Source of the DNA: Flagellimonas flava
GTDB taxonomy: Bacteria > Bacteroidota > Bacteroidia > Flavobacteriales > Flavobacteriaceae
Direction: 5' to 3'
DNA: 64,000 nt
Assembly (NCBI RefSeq): GCF_900129665.1
Contig: NZ_FQWL01000003.1
Coordinates: 496,001-560,000 of the forward strand
Shown: positions 43,389 to 52,950 of the stretch, piece after piece
How positions within the stretch are numbered: position 1 is the stretch's first letter
Layout: each line of letters starts with the position of its first letter
Program-made: the position numbers and the translations under genes
Notes under the pieces: model-generated
The model's input: only the letters and a program-made list of their open reading frames with translations
What the model was told of the DNA's origin: nothing
Databases searched by the model: none

Positions 43389-44437
43389 TCTGTTTTCTAA
43401 TTTTATTCCTTACCGCCTCCTTTTGCATGCAGGCCCAGGTAAATCCACTTCAAGTATTCGAAAAAGATAGTGTGAAACCTGGATTTAGAGTTGTTAAAAT
43501 AAAGGATGTAAAACTCAAGTACCTCACCAGGAGTGCCAAACTTACCGATCCAAGAACGCCCTTGAACCGGGTTAAGCCACTCTTAAAAAAGTATAAGAAA
43601 TTTGTTCCGCAATCCTTTTGGACCAAGACCAATGAGTTTGGAATGAATATTAACGAGGTTGCATTTGTGAATTGGAATGCGGGGGGCGACAATTCGGTTT
43701 CCGCCCTGGCCAATGCCAGGTTTACCCGAAATTACAAATTCAGGTATCTAAACTGGAACAATGAGCTACGGCTTCGCTACGGATTGAATGCACAGGAAGG
43801 GAGGCAGCTCAGAAAAACGGATGATCAAATCCGAATCGCCTCGACGATCGGTTTCAGAAAGGATACCATAACCAACTGGTACTACTCTGTAAAGGCCAAT
43901 TTTAATACCCAGTTTTCCAATGGATTTAAATACCCGGATAGGGATACACCTATATCTCGGTTTATGTCTCCGGGTTATCTGTTCCTAGGTGCGGGGACCT
44001 CTTATATTCCCGAAGGGAAAAAATTCAATCTTTACATTTCTCCCATTACACAAAAAGCAACTTTCGTGTTGGATGAAGACCTATCGGACCAAGGTGCCTT
44101 TGGAGTGGACCCAGGGGACAATCTATTTATGGAGCTTGGTTTTTTGATTACGAACACCTGGGAAAAAGAAGTGCTTAAAAACATTCTTATGAACCATCGG
44201 ATAAGCCTGTATACAGACTATCTGCTAAGTTTTGGAAATGTTGATATAGACTGGGAACTCAATTTCAACCTAAAAGTGAACAAGTACATACAGACCAATA
44301 TCGGCACCCATATCATTTACGATGACGACATTAAATTTGATGAATTGGTCGCCGATGACGGAACCGTGTTGGATCCTGGCGGCGCAAGAGTCCAGTTCAA
44401 ACAACTATTGGGCGTTGGCCTTACCTACGCCTTTTAA
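43379..44437 (+). CDS. DUF3078 outer-membrane-type protein
   Basis: The 352-aa protein has a signal peptide (to about residue 20) and a strand-rich body with the DUF3078 pattern (FVNWNAGGDNSVSALANARF, YLNWNNELRLRYGLNAQEG, NFNTQFSNGFKYPD, YISPITQKATFVLD). The family is predicted to form an outer-membrane beta barrel; the function is unknown. Its start overlaps dxs by 10 nt, and it ends in a 4-nt overlap with the convergent dgt gene. Confidence 0.9.
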   Translation: MRLICFLILFLTASFCMQAQVNPLQVFEKDSVKPGFRVVKIKDVKLKYLTRSAKLTDPRTPLNRVKPLLKKYKKFVPQSFWTKTNEFGMNINEVAFVNWNAGGDNSVSALANARFTRNYKFRYLNWNNELRLRYGLNAQEGRQLRKTDDQIRIASTIGFRKDTITNWYYSVKANFNTQFSNGFKYPDRDTPISRFMSPGYLFLGAGTSYIPEGKKFNLYISPITQKATFVLDEDLSDQGAFGVDPGDNLFMELGFLITNTWEKEVLKNILMNHRISLYTDYLLSFGNVDIDWELNFNLKVNKYIQTNIGTHIIYDDDIKFDELVADDGTVLDPGGARVQFKQLLGVGLTYAF

Positions 44438-45792
44438 AGTTGTTTGCCCATGAGCTTATTATGGATATGAACCGCAGCACTATCCGATAAACTGGCCACA
44501 AAGCAACAGGTATCCAGTAAAATCTTATAGACGGAATTCTCGGTGTTCCTATATGTTTCCGGAAGGCTTTTAACCAGCAGTCTATCATAATTGGTTGCTG
44601 TCCCTTCTTTAGTGCGAATCAGTGCTTGGGTATAGGCATCCAAAATATCCGAAATGATTTTATAACCCGCAATTTCCTTGTCGATGACTTCTGTGGATTG
44701 GTATACTCTTTCGACACTTAATTTGATGATATCATCTATTTGGGCTTTATATCTTCCCCGATCTAACAAAGCCGTATTAAACTCCCCTTTTAGAATTTCC
44801 GACTCGTGCCTTTCAAACACTTCCGCAGCATCCTTAATTAATGTATTGATGGCCAAGGCCCTCAAGTAGCTCAAACGATCACTTGAATGGCTCATGGTAC
44901 TGTACTTTTTCGTATTGATGTTGTCCTTCACCAAATTGATCAAGTATTCCAATGCATATTCCTCAGGAATCAAACCAAGGTTGATCCCATCCTCAAAATC
45001 GATAATGGTGTAGCAGATATCGTCGGCCGCTTCCACCAAATAGGTCAACGGATGTCGTAGAAACCCAATCCCGGGATTCTTTTTGTTCTTTAGCAGGCCT
45101 ATTTCCTCAATCACTTCCATAAAGAATGCCTGCTCAGACTGAAAGAACCCAAACTTCTTATCTGCAATATGTTTGGATGGTTTTTTCGGCAAAGAAGCTT
45201 TAGGATACTTCATAAAGGCACCCAAGGTGGCATAGCTCAACCGAAGCCCTCCCGGAACGCCCTCCCGTGACTCGGTTAATAGTTTAAACCCATTTGCATT
45301 TCCCTCAAAATCTACCAAATCCTGGTACTCCTCCGGAGAAAGCATTGACTTATAGTGCTTGCCGTTACCTTGCACAAAGTAGTTTCCAATAGATTTTTCC
45401 CCGCTATGACCAAAAGGGGGGTTGCCAATATCATGAGCTAATGCCGCTGCCGCTACAATAGCTCCAAAATCATTGAATTGATACCCATGAACCTCTTGTA
45501 GAGACGGGTATTTGGCCAATATCTGTTGTCCGGCCACGCGACCCAAACTTCGTCCCACAACCGAGACTTCCAAACTATGGGTAAGGCGGGTGTGTACAAA
45601 ATTCTTCTTGGAGCCCACGCTGATGGGCATGGGAACCACCTGTGTTTTGTCTTGAAGACTTCTAAACGCAGATGAAAAAATAATGCGGTCATAGTCCACC
45701 TCAAAGCCCAGACGGGTCTCTACCTGTTCTTTCCTTAACCGCTTATGGGTATCACCTTGTCTTTTAAGGGAAAGTAAGCGCTCCCATTCCAT
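44434..45792 (-). CDS. dgt: dGTP triphosphohydrolase
   Basis: The 452-aa HD-domain enzyme splits dGTP to deoxyguanosine and triphosphate, trimming dNTP pools. It begins MEWERLLSLKRQGDTHKRLRK. The HD motifs are HTRLTHSLEVSVVGR and ALAHDIGNPPFGHSGEKSI (metal ligands His, His-Asp), followed by DDICYTIIDFEDGI. I take the Met at 45792 over several upstream in-frame starts because the family begins here. It is divergent from the PiT gene, sharing a 150-nt control region. Confidence 0.93.
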   Translation of the reverse strand: MEWERLLSLKRQGDTHKRLRKEQVETRLGFEVDYDRIIFSSAFRSLQDKTQVVPMPISVGSKKNFVHTRLTHSLEVSVVGRSLGRVAGQQILAKYPSLQEVHGYQFNDFGAIVAAAALAHDIGNPPFGHSGEKSIGNYFVQGNGKHYKSMLSPEEYQDLVDFEGNANGFKLLTESREGVPGGLRLSYATLGAFMKYPKASLPKKPSKHIADKKFGFFQSEQAFFMEVIEEIGLLKNKKNPGIGFLRHPLTYLVEAADDICYTIIDFEDGINLGLIPEEYALEYLINLVKDNINTKKYSTMSHSSDRLSYLRALAINTLIKDAAEVFERHESEILKGEFNTALLDRGRYKAQIDDIIKLSVERVYQSTEVIDKEIAGYKIISDILDAYTQALIRTKEGTATNYDRLLVKSLPETYRNTENSVYKILLDTCCFVASLSDSAAVHIHNKLMGKQL

Positions 45793-45880
45793 GCACATAG
45801 TTATTTTGGGCGAAGATATGCCAAAAGATAAATTCCACTTCCGCCAACCCAAAATAATCGCCTCGTTCATGCGTAATTTC

Positions 45881-45897
45881 GTAACATTTTATTAACC
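45881..45897 (+). promoter_or_regulatory. Pho-box-like direct repeat upstream of PiT
   Basis: GTAACA-TTTTA-TTAACC (two 6-nt half sites with 11-nt periodicity) resembles PhoB/PhoP-type boxes and lies 45 nt before the phosphate carrier gene. It may be chance. No recognisable -7 box follows. Confidence 0.3.
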
Positions 45898-45942
45898 TTG
45901 TTGCGAATTTATAGTGGCATTTTTGCCATATTTCAATAAACC

Positions 45943-48222
45943 ATGGGGGAGAACATCTACATTTTTATGGTGATTGCCTTGGCTATTTTGGCAATTACCG
46001 ATTTGGTAGTGGGGGTAAGTAACGATGCAGTTAACTTTTTGAACTCGGCAATAGGATCCAAAGCCATTTCCTTCAAAACTATAATGATCATTGCCAGTAT
46101 TGGTATTGCTTTTGGTGCAATGTCTTCCAGTGGCATGATGGAGGTGGCCCGAAAAGGAATTTTTAACCCCGGTGAGTTTGTATTTGAAGAGATCATGTTC
46201 ATCTTCATGGCGGTCATGATCACCGATATTCTACTGTTGGATTTCTTCAACACCTTGGGAATGCCGACCTCAACCACTGTTTCCATTGTATTTGAACTTT
46301 TAGGTGCTTCCGTCGCAATTTCATTGATGAAAATCCTCAAGTTGGATGGTAGTTTTTCCGATTTGGGAGCCTATATCAATACAGACAAAGCAGCCGAAAT
46401 CATTTTCGGAATCCTCCTCTCCGTCTTTATTGCTTTTACCATAGGAGCCATTGTGCAGTTTGTCTCCAGATTACTTATTTCATTCGATTATAAGGACAAA
46501 TCCAAATGGGTTGAGTCTATTTTTGGAGGTCTGGCCATTACCGCTATCATTTATTTCATCTTGATCAAGGGACTAAAGAGTGCAGCCCTTTTTGATGGAG
46601 CGGTTTCAGAATTTGTGGCCACACAGCCTGTACTTTTTGTGCTGGGAAATGTGGTTTTTTGGATTTTGGTTTCTTGGGTGGCAGCAAGCATCCTAAAATG
46701 GAATATTTACCGTGGAGTCATCGCATTCGGAACCTTTGCTTTGGCCATGGCCTTTGCTGGAAACGATTTGGTGAATTTCATTGGGGTACCAATCGCCGCC
46801 CTACAGTCATTCCAAGACTGGCAGGCATCAGGAATTGCTCCTGCCGAATTCAATATGCAGGGACTTTCGGCCGCAGTACAGACCCCAACCTTGTTACTAC
46901 TGCTCTCAGGGGGAATTATGGTCATTACACTTTGGTTTTCCAGTAAGGCCAAAAGCGTGGTAAAGACCAGTGTTGATTTGGCGAGACAGGATGAAGGTGA
47001 TGAACGTTTCCAACCCAATTACCTTTCAAGGCAGGTGGTAAAGCTAAGTATTGCTGCCTTTGAAAATTTATCCAAGGTAATCCCACCTTCAGTTCAGCGA
47101 ACAGTGGATAAACAATTTGTGATCCCTTACACTTATGTCCCAAAAAGCAAGGTCCAGGATATGCCCGCTTTTGATATGGTACGGGCCTCCGTTAACCTGA
47201 TGGTGGCCAGTGTTCTTATCTCCATAGCTACCAGTATGAAACTTCCACTGTCAACCACCTATGTTACCTTTATGGTCGCCATGGGAACTTCCTTGGCAGA
47301 TCGCGCTTGGGGAGCGGAAAGTGCTGTTTATAGGGTTGCCGGGGTACTCAATGTTATAGGCGGCTGGTTCTTTACGGCTTTGAGTGCCTTCGTTGCCGCA
47401 GCCATTATTGCTTATATACTGCATATCGGGAGGTTTACGGGCATGTTGCTATTGCTCGTTTTTGCAGCTGTTGTATTGCTTCGGAATTATCTATCGCACA
47501 ACCGAAAAACCAAGGTGATAAAAGCTGAGGACAGTTTACGAAGGGCTGAAAGTAGTTCCATTCAAGGTGTGATTGAAGAAAGTGCGGACAACATTGGAAA
47601 TATGATCAAAAGAAGTAACCGTATCTATACGAATTCCATCAATGGGTTGGCACGTCATGATATTGAAACGCTTCGGAAAAACAAGAAGGGTGTCAACAAA
47701 ATGTCCAATGAAATTGAAGACTTGAAAAATAACATCTTTTACTTCATTAAAAACTTGGACGAAAGCAGTGTTGGGGGCGCAAGTAATTTTTACATCAGTC
47801 TTCTTGGGCTGCTCCAAGATCTTTCCCAGTCGTTGGAATATGTCTCCACCCTTGGCTATAAGCATGTCCATAACAATCATAAAAAGCTGAAGTATACCCA
47901 GATAAAGGAACTAAAGGAATTGGACACCACATTGGAACAGCTTTTCCAGAGTACCCAGGAGATTTTCCAGAATAGAAGTTTCGAAAAAATCCAGGCGATT
48001 CTAACACGAAAAGAGGAGCTTTTTGACTTGGTTTCAGATAAGATAGAAAAGCAAGTAGCACGAACCCGTACCGAAGAATCAAGTCCAAAAAACACTACAT
48101 TGTACTTCTCATTCCTAACGGAAACAAAGGACCTCATCAAATCGACCTTGAAACTACTGGAGCTTTATTATACTGAGCACGACAGTACTGTGGAACCTGC
48201 TCGTATTCCAAAAACAAACTAA
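45943..48222 (+). CDS. PiT family phosphate transporter with C-terminal helical (PhoU-like) domain
   Basis: The 759-aa protein has an N-terminal PiT membrane domain (about 1-530) with DLVVGVSNDAVNFLNSAIGSKA and the second copy FAGNDLVNFIGVPIAA (the N-D motifs of phosphate carriers). The last 220 residues are cytoplasmic, charged and helical (SSIQGVIEESADNIGNMIKRSNRIY…, LRKNKKGVNKMSNEIEDLKNNIFYFI), resembling PhoU helices. Typical PiT is 400-500 aa, so this is a fused form. It imports inorganic phosphate, and the extra domain probably controls it. The next gene starts 5 nt downstream. Confidence 0.92.
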   Translation: MGENIYIFMVIALAILAITDLVVGVSNDAVNFLNSAIGSKAISFKTIMIIASIGIAFGAMSSSGMMEVARKGIFNPGEFVFEEIMFIFMAVMITDILLLDFFNTLGMPTSTTVSIVFELLGASVAISLMKILKLDGSFSDLGAYINTDKAAEIIFGILLSVFIAFTIGAIVQFVSRLLISFDYKDKSKWVESIFGGLAITAIIYFILIKGLKSAALFDGAVSEFVATQPVLFVLGNVVFWILVSWVAASILKWNIYRGVIAFGTFALAMAFAGNDLVNFIGVPIAALQSFQDWQASGIAPAEFNMQGLSAAVQTPTLLLLLSGGIMVITLWFSSKAKSVVKTSVDLARQDEGDERFQPNYLSRQVVKLSIAAFENLSKVIPPSVQRTVDKQFVIPYTYVPKSKVQDMPAFDMVRASVNLMVASVLISIATSMKLPLSTTYVTFMVAMGTSLADRAWGAESAVYRVAGVLNVIGGWFFTALSAFVAAAIIAYILHIGRFTGMLLLLVFAAVVLLRNYLSHNRKTKVIKAEDSLRRAESSSIQGVIEESADNIGNMIKRSNRIYTNSINGLARHDIETLRKNKKGVNKMSNEIEDLKNNIFYFIKNLDESSVGGASNFYISLLGLLQDLSQSLEYVSTLGYKHVHNNHKKLKYTQIKELKELDTTLEQLFQSTQEIFQNRSFEKIQAILTRKEELFDLVSDKIEKQVARTRTEESSPKNTTLYFSFLTETKDLIKSTLKLLELYYTEHDSTVEPARIPKTN

Positions 48223-48227
48223 TCATT

Positions 48228-48941
48228 ATGCGAATTCTGTCCATACTTTTAGTCTTTTTAAGTTTAAGTGGACTCTGCGCCCAATCCTTAACTTCGGAAG
48301 AGGTCCTGAACAAGGCCATCGCGTTTCATGACCCGGAACAAAAATGGAAGAGCTTTAAAGGAACGTTCAACATCCGGATGGAAACTCCAAATGCTGCCGA
48401 TCGCTACAGTACAATTCAAATGGATTTTCCAAAAAGAACGTTCACGTTGCAGGTCAGACAAGATGGGGATTCTTACGGTTATTTTTTTGAGGGCGATTCC
48501 TGTTCTACTCAGCTTAACGGTTCTACCTCCATTTCAGATGAGGACCGAAAAGCATACCGCTTGACCTGTGAGCGCGGTAAAATGATGCAAAACTATTACA
48601 CGTATTTGTATGGTTTGCCGATGAAACTGAAAGACCCTGGCAGTAACCTTGACCAGAAGGTTCAGACCAAAACTTTTAAAGGAAAGGAATATCTAGTCTT
48701 AAAAGTTTCCTACGATGAAAAGGTTGGGGATGATGTGTGGTACTTTTATTTCGATCCAAAAACCTATGCCATGGAAGTGTACCAGTTCTATCATGATGAA
48801 AGTAAGGGCGACGGTGAATACATCTTATTAAAAGATTTGGAAGAAGTCAGTAATATTAAAATGCCGAAAACCAGGGCTTGGTTTTACAATAAGGACAACA
48901 AGTATCTGGGTACAGATATTTTAACCCTCCCTCAAGAATGA
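48228..48941 (+). CDS. DUF6503 family periplasmic protein (LolA-like)
   Basis: The 237-aa protein has a signal peptide (to about residue 20, LSGLCAQ) and a domain of the LolA/LolB-like fold. Features are SEEVLNKAIAFHDPEQKWKSFKG, a beta-sheet core, YGYFFEGDSCSTQLNG and the C-terminal DVWYFYFDPKTYAMEVYQFYHDE. DUF6503 proteins are common in Bacteroidota; lipid or lipoprotein binding is possible. It is 5 nt after the PiT gene and overlaps the GH130-like gene by 4 nt. Confidence 0.85.
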   Translation: MRILSILLVFLSLSGLCAQSLTSEEVLNKAIAFHDPEQKWKSFKGTFNIRMETPNAADRYSTIQMDFPKRTFTLQVRQDGDSYGYFFEGDSCSTQLNGSTSISDEDRKAYRLTCERGKMMQNYYTYLYGLPMKLKDPGSNLDQKVQTKTFKGKEYLVLKVSYDEKVGDDVWYFYFDPKTYAMEVYQFYHDESKGDGEYILLKDLEEVSNIKMPKTRAWFYNKDNKYLGTDILTLPQE

Positions 48942-50047
48942 AAATCAAGGGGCTACCATTATCGATAGTGTTTCTTTTTATTGCGCAAATGCTATTTTCC
49001 CAGGAATTGGAAAAACCATGGATGCTTGGTCCTTTTCTTAGACCTGCCAACGCGCAACCTTTGATACAAAAAAATAGTGAATCTACATTTGTTGACCCAA
49101 TTTCTGGTAAAAGTGTGCATTGGGAGTCTATGGCAACCTTTAATCCGGCAGCGGTAGTTAAGGGAGAGGAAATTTTGGTTTTGTATAGGGCTGAAGAGAA
49201 ATTGGGTGAAAAAGAAATCGGTGGACACACCTCTAGAATAGGACTGGCCATGTCCAAAGATGGAAAACACTACAGTACGAAAAAGCATCCTATTTTCTAT
49301 CCCAATAAGGACGATCAACAACAAAACGAATGGCCCGGCGGAACCGAAGATCCCAGAATTGTGGAAACAGAGGATGGGTTATATGTTCTTACGTATACGC
49401 AATGGAATCGAAAAGTTCCTCGTTTGGCAATTGCCACATCCCGTAATTTGATTGATTGGAACAAGCATGGCCCAGCATTTAGTAAACATAAAAATGGAAA
49501 ATACCTAAATGCGGAGACCAAGTCCGGAGCCATAGTCACCCATCTGAAAAATGGGAAACTGGTGGCGACCAAAATCAATGGTAAATATTGGATGTACTAT
49601 GGAGTTCCCCATGTTTGGCTAGCGCACTCCACCAACTTAGTTGATTGGACTCCCTTGGAAACCTATGAGGGCACCTTGGCGCCTGTTTTAAGTCCTAGGC
49701 CGGGATATTTTGATTCTTGGTTAGTGGAAGCAGGACCACCACCTATACTTACAAAAGATGGAATTGTAGTGCTATATAATGCCGGGAACTCGCAAAACAT
49801 CGGAGTGGACCATTTGGGCAATAGGGTCTATACTGGCGGACAGGCATTATTTGACTCCTCTGAGCCTTGGAAACTGTTAGATCGCTGTCAAGCTCCCTTT
49901 ATCAAACCTGAGCTTCCATTTGAAAAATCGGGTCAGTACGAAGACGGCACCACTTTTTTGGAAGGTCTGGTATTCTTTAAAAATATATGGCACCTGTATT
50001 ATGGGACGGCAGATAGTATGGTTGGAGTGGTTACAAGCAAGAACTAG
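48938..50047 (+). CDS. Secreted GH130-like glycosidase/phosphorylase
   Basis: The 369-aa protein has a signal peptide (to about residue 22). The five-bladed propeller of GH130 is suggested by repeats such as WESMATFNPAAVVKGEEILVLYRAEEK, GGTEDPRIVETEDGLYVLTYTQWN and VPHVWLAHSTNLVDWTPLE. The EDPR Asp is in the place of the catalytic Asp of the family, which acts on beta-1,2- or 1,4-mannosides. GH130 members are often cytoplasmic phosphorylases, so a secreted one may be a hydrolase. No other CAZyme lies beside it. It overlaps DUF6503 by 4 nt. Confidence 0.85.
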   Translation: MKIKGLPLSIVFLFIAQMLFSQELEKPWMLGPFLRPANAQPLIQKNSESTFVDPISGKSVHWESMATFNPAAVVKGEEILVLYRAEEKLGEKEIGGHTSRIGLAMSKDGKHYSTKKHPIFYPNKDDQQQNEWPGGTEDPRIVETEDGLYVLTYTQWNRKVPRLAIATSRNLIDWNKHGPAFSKHKNGKYLNAETKSGAIVTHLKNGKLVATKINGKYWMYYGVPHVWLAHSTNLVDWTPLETYEGTLAPVLSPRPGYFDSWLVEAGPPPILTKDGIVVLYNAGNSQNIGVDHLGNRVYTGGQALFDSSEPWKLLDRCQAPFIKPELPFEKSGQYEDGTTFLEGLVFFKNIWHLYYGTADSMVGVVTSKN

Positions 50048-50070
50048 GGTGTCATTTTGGAAAAAATCCT

Positions 50071-50655
50071 TCAGCGATAAAAGTTCATCTCGTCCATATA
50101 AATCCAAACGGATTCTGGCAATAACGGCTTAATATTTTTTCCCTCCTTGTGGGCTTTTCGAATAAATGTGGAGGATATTTCCATAATTGGCGCTTCTACC
50201 CAATGTATTTTAGGGTGATTCGCAAATCTATGTTCCACCTGCCCTTTAGAAATTCTGGGATACACATAAATATTATGGAGTTCCAGGATGGCTTCATAGT
50301 TCTTCCACTTGTGAAAGCCCTTTAGGTTATCCTCACCCATAATCAAGGAGAATTGATGTTCCTTACCATATTCCTCCCCTAAATGCACCAAGGTATCGAT
50401 AGTGTAGTTGGGCTGGGGCAAATTAAACTCTATTTTACTCGGCTTTAGTTTGGGGTAATCCTTGACGGCCTCAAATACCATTTGATAGCGATGATGATTA
50501 TCCAAAAGTGATTGCTTGGTCTTGAAAGGGCTTTGAGGCGTGATCACAAACCAAACTTCATCCAGGTCCGAAAACTCCACCATATGGTTGGCTATGGCCA
50601 AATGGCCTATATGAATCGGATTGAAGGTGCCAAAATAAAGCCCTACCTGTTTCAT
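50071..50655 (-). CDS. nadD: Nicotinate-nucleotide adenylyltransferase
   Basis: The 194-aa Rossmann-like nucleotidyltransferase has GTFNPIHIGHLAIA (HxGH motif) at residues 9-22 and the C-terminal ISSTFIRKAHKEG (ISSTxxR motif). It makes deamido-NAD from NaMN and ATP in NAD synthesis. It is third in the yicC-gmk-nadD operon, 3 nt after gmk. Confidence 0.96.
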   Translation of the reverse strand: MKQVGLYFGTFNPIHIGHLAIANHMVEFSDLDEVWFVITPQSPFKTKQSLLDNHHRYQMVFEAVKDYPKLKPSKIEFNLPQPNYTIDTLVHLGEEYGKEHQFSLIMGEDNLKGFHKWKNYEAILELHNIYVYPRISKGQVEHRFANHPKIHWVEAPIMEISSTFIRKAHKEGKNIKPLLPESVWIYMDEMNFYR

Positions 50656-50658
50656 GTA

Positions 50659-51258
50659 TTATTCCTCTTCTGCCTTTGGGATTTCGGCTCCAACAAAATC
50701 TGCTACCAATTTGTGTGCTTCTTCCAAGGCCATGTCAAGGTCGTAGTTTTTTATCACCTTATCAAATTGGGGAGCGGTTGCCAGTTCTACTGAAGCTTTG
50801 GCCACCCTCATATTGATTTTATCATCGCTCTCCGTACTCCTTTTCTTGAGCCTGATTTTAAGCTCGTCCACACTGGGAGGTTTCACGAACACCGCTAGCG
50901 TTTCCACGGGGAATTTTTTCTTGATTCGAAGGCCCCCTACCACATCAATATCGAAAATAACATTTTTGCCCTCGGCCCATAATCGTTCCACCTCGCTGTT
51001 AAGCGTTCCGTAGAAGTTATCACGATAGACCTCTTCCCATTCCAAAAAATCCCCACTTTTAATGTGTTTCTTAAACTCAGGAATGGACATAAAGTAGTAA
51101 TTGACACCATCTCGTTCTTCTCCCCTTCGTGGTCTTGAGGTTGCCGAAACAGAAAAGGCCAAATTAAGTTCAGGTTGCTTTAAAAGATGCCGAACAATAG
51201 TGGTTTTACCGCTCCCTGAAGGGGCTGAAAAAATAATGAGCTTCCCCCCTTTTTTCAT
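50659..51258 (-). CDS. gmk: Guanylate kinase
   Basis: The 199-aa kinase makes GDP from GMP and ATP. The P-loop SAPSGSGKTT lies at about 11-20 and the GMP-binding segment SVSATSRPRRGEERDGVNYYF at about 36-56, with the lid region near 130-150. The ATG overlaps the yicC stop by 4 nt. Confidence 0.97.
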   Translation of the reverse strand: MKKGGKLIIFSAPSGSGKTTIVRHLLKQPELNLAFSVSATSRPRRGEERDGVNYYFMSIPEFKKHIKSGDFLEWEEVYRDNFYGTLNSEVERLWAEGKNVIFDIDVVGGLRIKKKFPVETLAVFVKPPSVDELKIRLKKRSTESDDKINMRVAKASVELATAPQFDKVIKNYDLDMALEEAHKLVADFVGAEIPKAEEE

Positions 51259-52112
51259 AAAACATTCAGCATTTGTTCCTTAATTTTCTCGAGCTCATCT
51301 TTCATCTGTACCACTAATTGCTGCATTGGGGCATAGTTGGCCTTGGAACCAATGGTATTGATCTCCCTTCCAATTTCTTGGGCAATAAAGCCCAATTTTT
51401 TTCCATTGGAATCTTTGGATTTCAGGGTAGTCTCGAAATATTTCAAATGGTTGTCCAAACGGACTTTTTCTTCGGTAATGTCGTACTTCTCCAGATAATA
51501 GATCAATTCTTGTTCAAAACGGTTTGCATCCACCTCGACCTTAAGATCAGCCACGGCCTTTTCCAAACGTTCGCGAACCGTATTTAGGCGTTCTGGATCC
51601 ATGTCCTGTACTTTCTCCAATAAACCGCCAAGACCCAAAAGACGTGACTTAAAATCCCGCTCTAGGACGTTTCCTTCTTCGCTACGGAACTTTTTAATTT
51701 CGCTTAGAGCCTCTTTTACAGCAGTAGTTATGGCACCATATTCTGTGGCATCAATGTCGTTTTTATCCGTTTTCATGGTATCGGGCATTCTGAGTGCCAG
51801 TTCAAGGAGTTTAATGTCTTCCCCTTGAACAATACCTGCCAATTGCTTCATATACTTTTTAACCACTCCTTGGTTCACTTCGGCAGTGGTTTCCTCTCCG
51901 GTAATTTCAACATAAAGCCCAAAGTCGACCTTACCTCTTACCAGAGTATCTGCAATCATTTTACGCAATTCTAGTTCCTTCTCTCTATAGGATTGGGGAA
52001 TTCTGGCATTGATATCCAGGTTTTTGCTGTTGAGGGACTTGATTTCAATGGTGATTTTTTTGGATGGAAGTTGCACTACGTGCTTTCCAAAACCAGTCAT
52101 GGATTGAATCAT
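51255..52112 (-). CDS. yicC: YicC family endoribonuclease
   Basis: The 285-aa protein begins MIQSMTGFGKHVVQ, the hallmark of YicC, and has the C-terminal DUF1732 part (GRQEIGREINTIGSKANYAPMQQ-like: FIAQEIGREINTIGSKAN). Members bind and cleave RNA and affect RNA stability. It heads the operon yicC-gmk-nadD, an order conserved in many Bacteroidota. It lies 77 nt downstream of the DUF1080 operon on the same strand, so it may also receive transcripts from that operon. Confidence 0.95.
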   Translation of the reverse strand: MIQSMTGFGKHVVQLPSKKITIEIKSLNSKNLDINARIPQSYREKELELRKMIADTLVRGKVDFGLYVEITGEETTAEVNQGVVKKYMKQLAGIVQGEDIKLLELALRMPDTMKTDKNDIDATEYGAITTAVKEALSEIKKFRSEEGNVLERDFKSRLLGLGGLLEKVQDMDPERLNTVRERLEKAVADLKVEVDANRFEQELIYYLEKYDITEEKVRLDNHLKYFETTLKSKDSNGKKLGFIAQEIGREINTIGSKANYAPMQQLVVQMKDELEKIKEQMLNVL

Positions 52113-52189
52113 ATGGAATGATTAAATTTTGGCAAAGGTAACCAAATTAGGGTTTGGCCCCTTCCAATTCTACATTGGGAACTGAATTT

Positions 52190-52948
52190 CTAATCCAACT
52201 CCCGGACCCAGATATTTCTGTAGCTCACCCGGCTGTTGTCCCTATGATCTTGGAGTATCAAAGGCCGTTTTCCATGAGGTTGGTAGGTTGGCCATCCAAT
52301 GTATTCTGAAGGCCCTTCCACCTCAAAATGATCTTGGATCAAGACGCCGTTATGTATTACGGTTATGGTGGCTGGTTTTTTCAGGTTCCCACCCCTACTG
52401 AACTTAGGAGCATGGTAGATGACATCATAGGTATTCCATTCCCCTGAAGGAACAGAAGCCATGGCCAAAGGAACCGATTGCTTATAAATGGACCCCACCT
52501 GACCGTTGACATACGTGTTGTTATCATTGTTGTCCAACACCTGTACTTCGTAAAGCCCTTGCAGAAAAACCCCGCTATTGGCCCTATTCTGTCCTGACAT
52601 TTGGACTTCTGCCGGTGATCGCCATTCGATATGGAGCTGAATACTTCCAAAAGCCTGTTTGGTCTCAATATTACCCGTCTTATCCTTTACGGTCATACTA
52701 CCGTCCTGGTTAAGATGCCATTTCGCCGCCGTACTGTCGGCACTACTTATCCAGGCATCCAGACTGGAGCCATCAAAAAGGACAATGGCATCACTTGGTG
52801 GAGCTCCATTACTTCCAGGAACCACCTTTGGAGGAACCGGCTCATAAACTTCCGTTGCTTCCGGGTCCTTGGGCTCCACTTCCTGGGCGGACAACCCGAT
52901 TCCAAAACCCAACATCACAAACAGCAAAAAAGTTGCTTTTCTCCCCAT
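52190..52948 (-). CDS. Secreted DUF1080 protein (3-keto-disaccharide hydrolase family)
   Basis: The 252-aa protein has a signal peptide (about 1-21, LGFGIGLSA) and a concanavalin-like DUF1080 domain: IVLFDGSSLDAWISS, GSMTVKDKTGNIETKQAFGSIQLHIEW, NSGVFLQGLYEVQVLDN and ILQDHRDNSRVSYRNIWVREL. The family contains enzymes that cleave 3-keto-glycosides. It is last in the isomerase-DUF1080-DUF1080 operon (2-nt gap), a module-1 component of the sugar region. It lacks the lipobox of its neighbour, so the two differ in location. The substrate is unknown. Confidence 0.88.
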   Translation of the reverse strand: MGRKATFLLFVMLGFGIGLSAQEVEPKDPEATEVYEPVPPKVVPGSNGAPPSDAIVLFDGSSLDAWISSADSTAAKWHLNQDGSMTVKDKTGNIETKQAFGSIQLHIEWRSPAEVQMSGQNRANSGVFLQGLYEVQVLDNNDNNTYVNGQVGSIYKQSVPLAMASVPSGEWNTYDVIYHAPKFSRGGNLKKPATITVIHNGVLIQDHFEVEGPSEYIGWPTYQPHGKRPLILQDHRDNSRVSYRNIWVRELD

Positions 52949-52950
52949 TA

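Noticed and set aside
45915..45929. Short hairpin TGGCA-TTTT-TGCCA before the PiT gene
   Set aside because: Only five pairs, no T-tail and no position consistent with a known riboswitch or attenuator.
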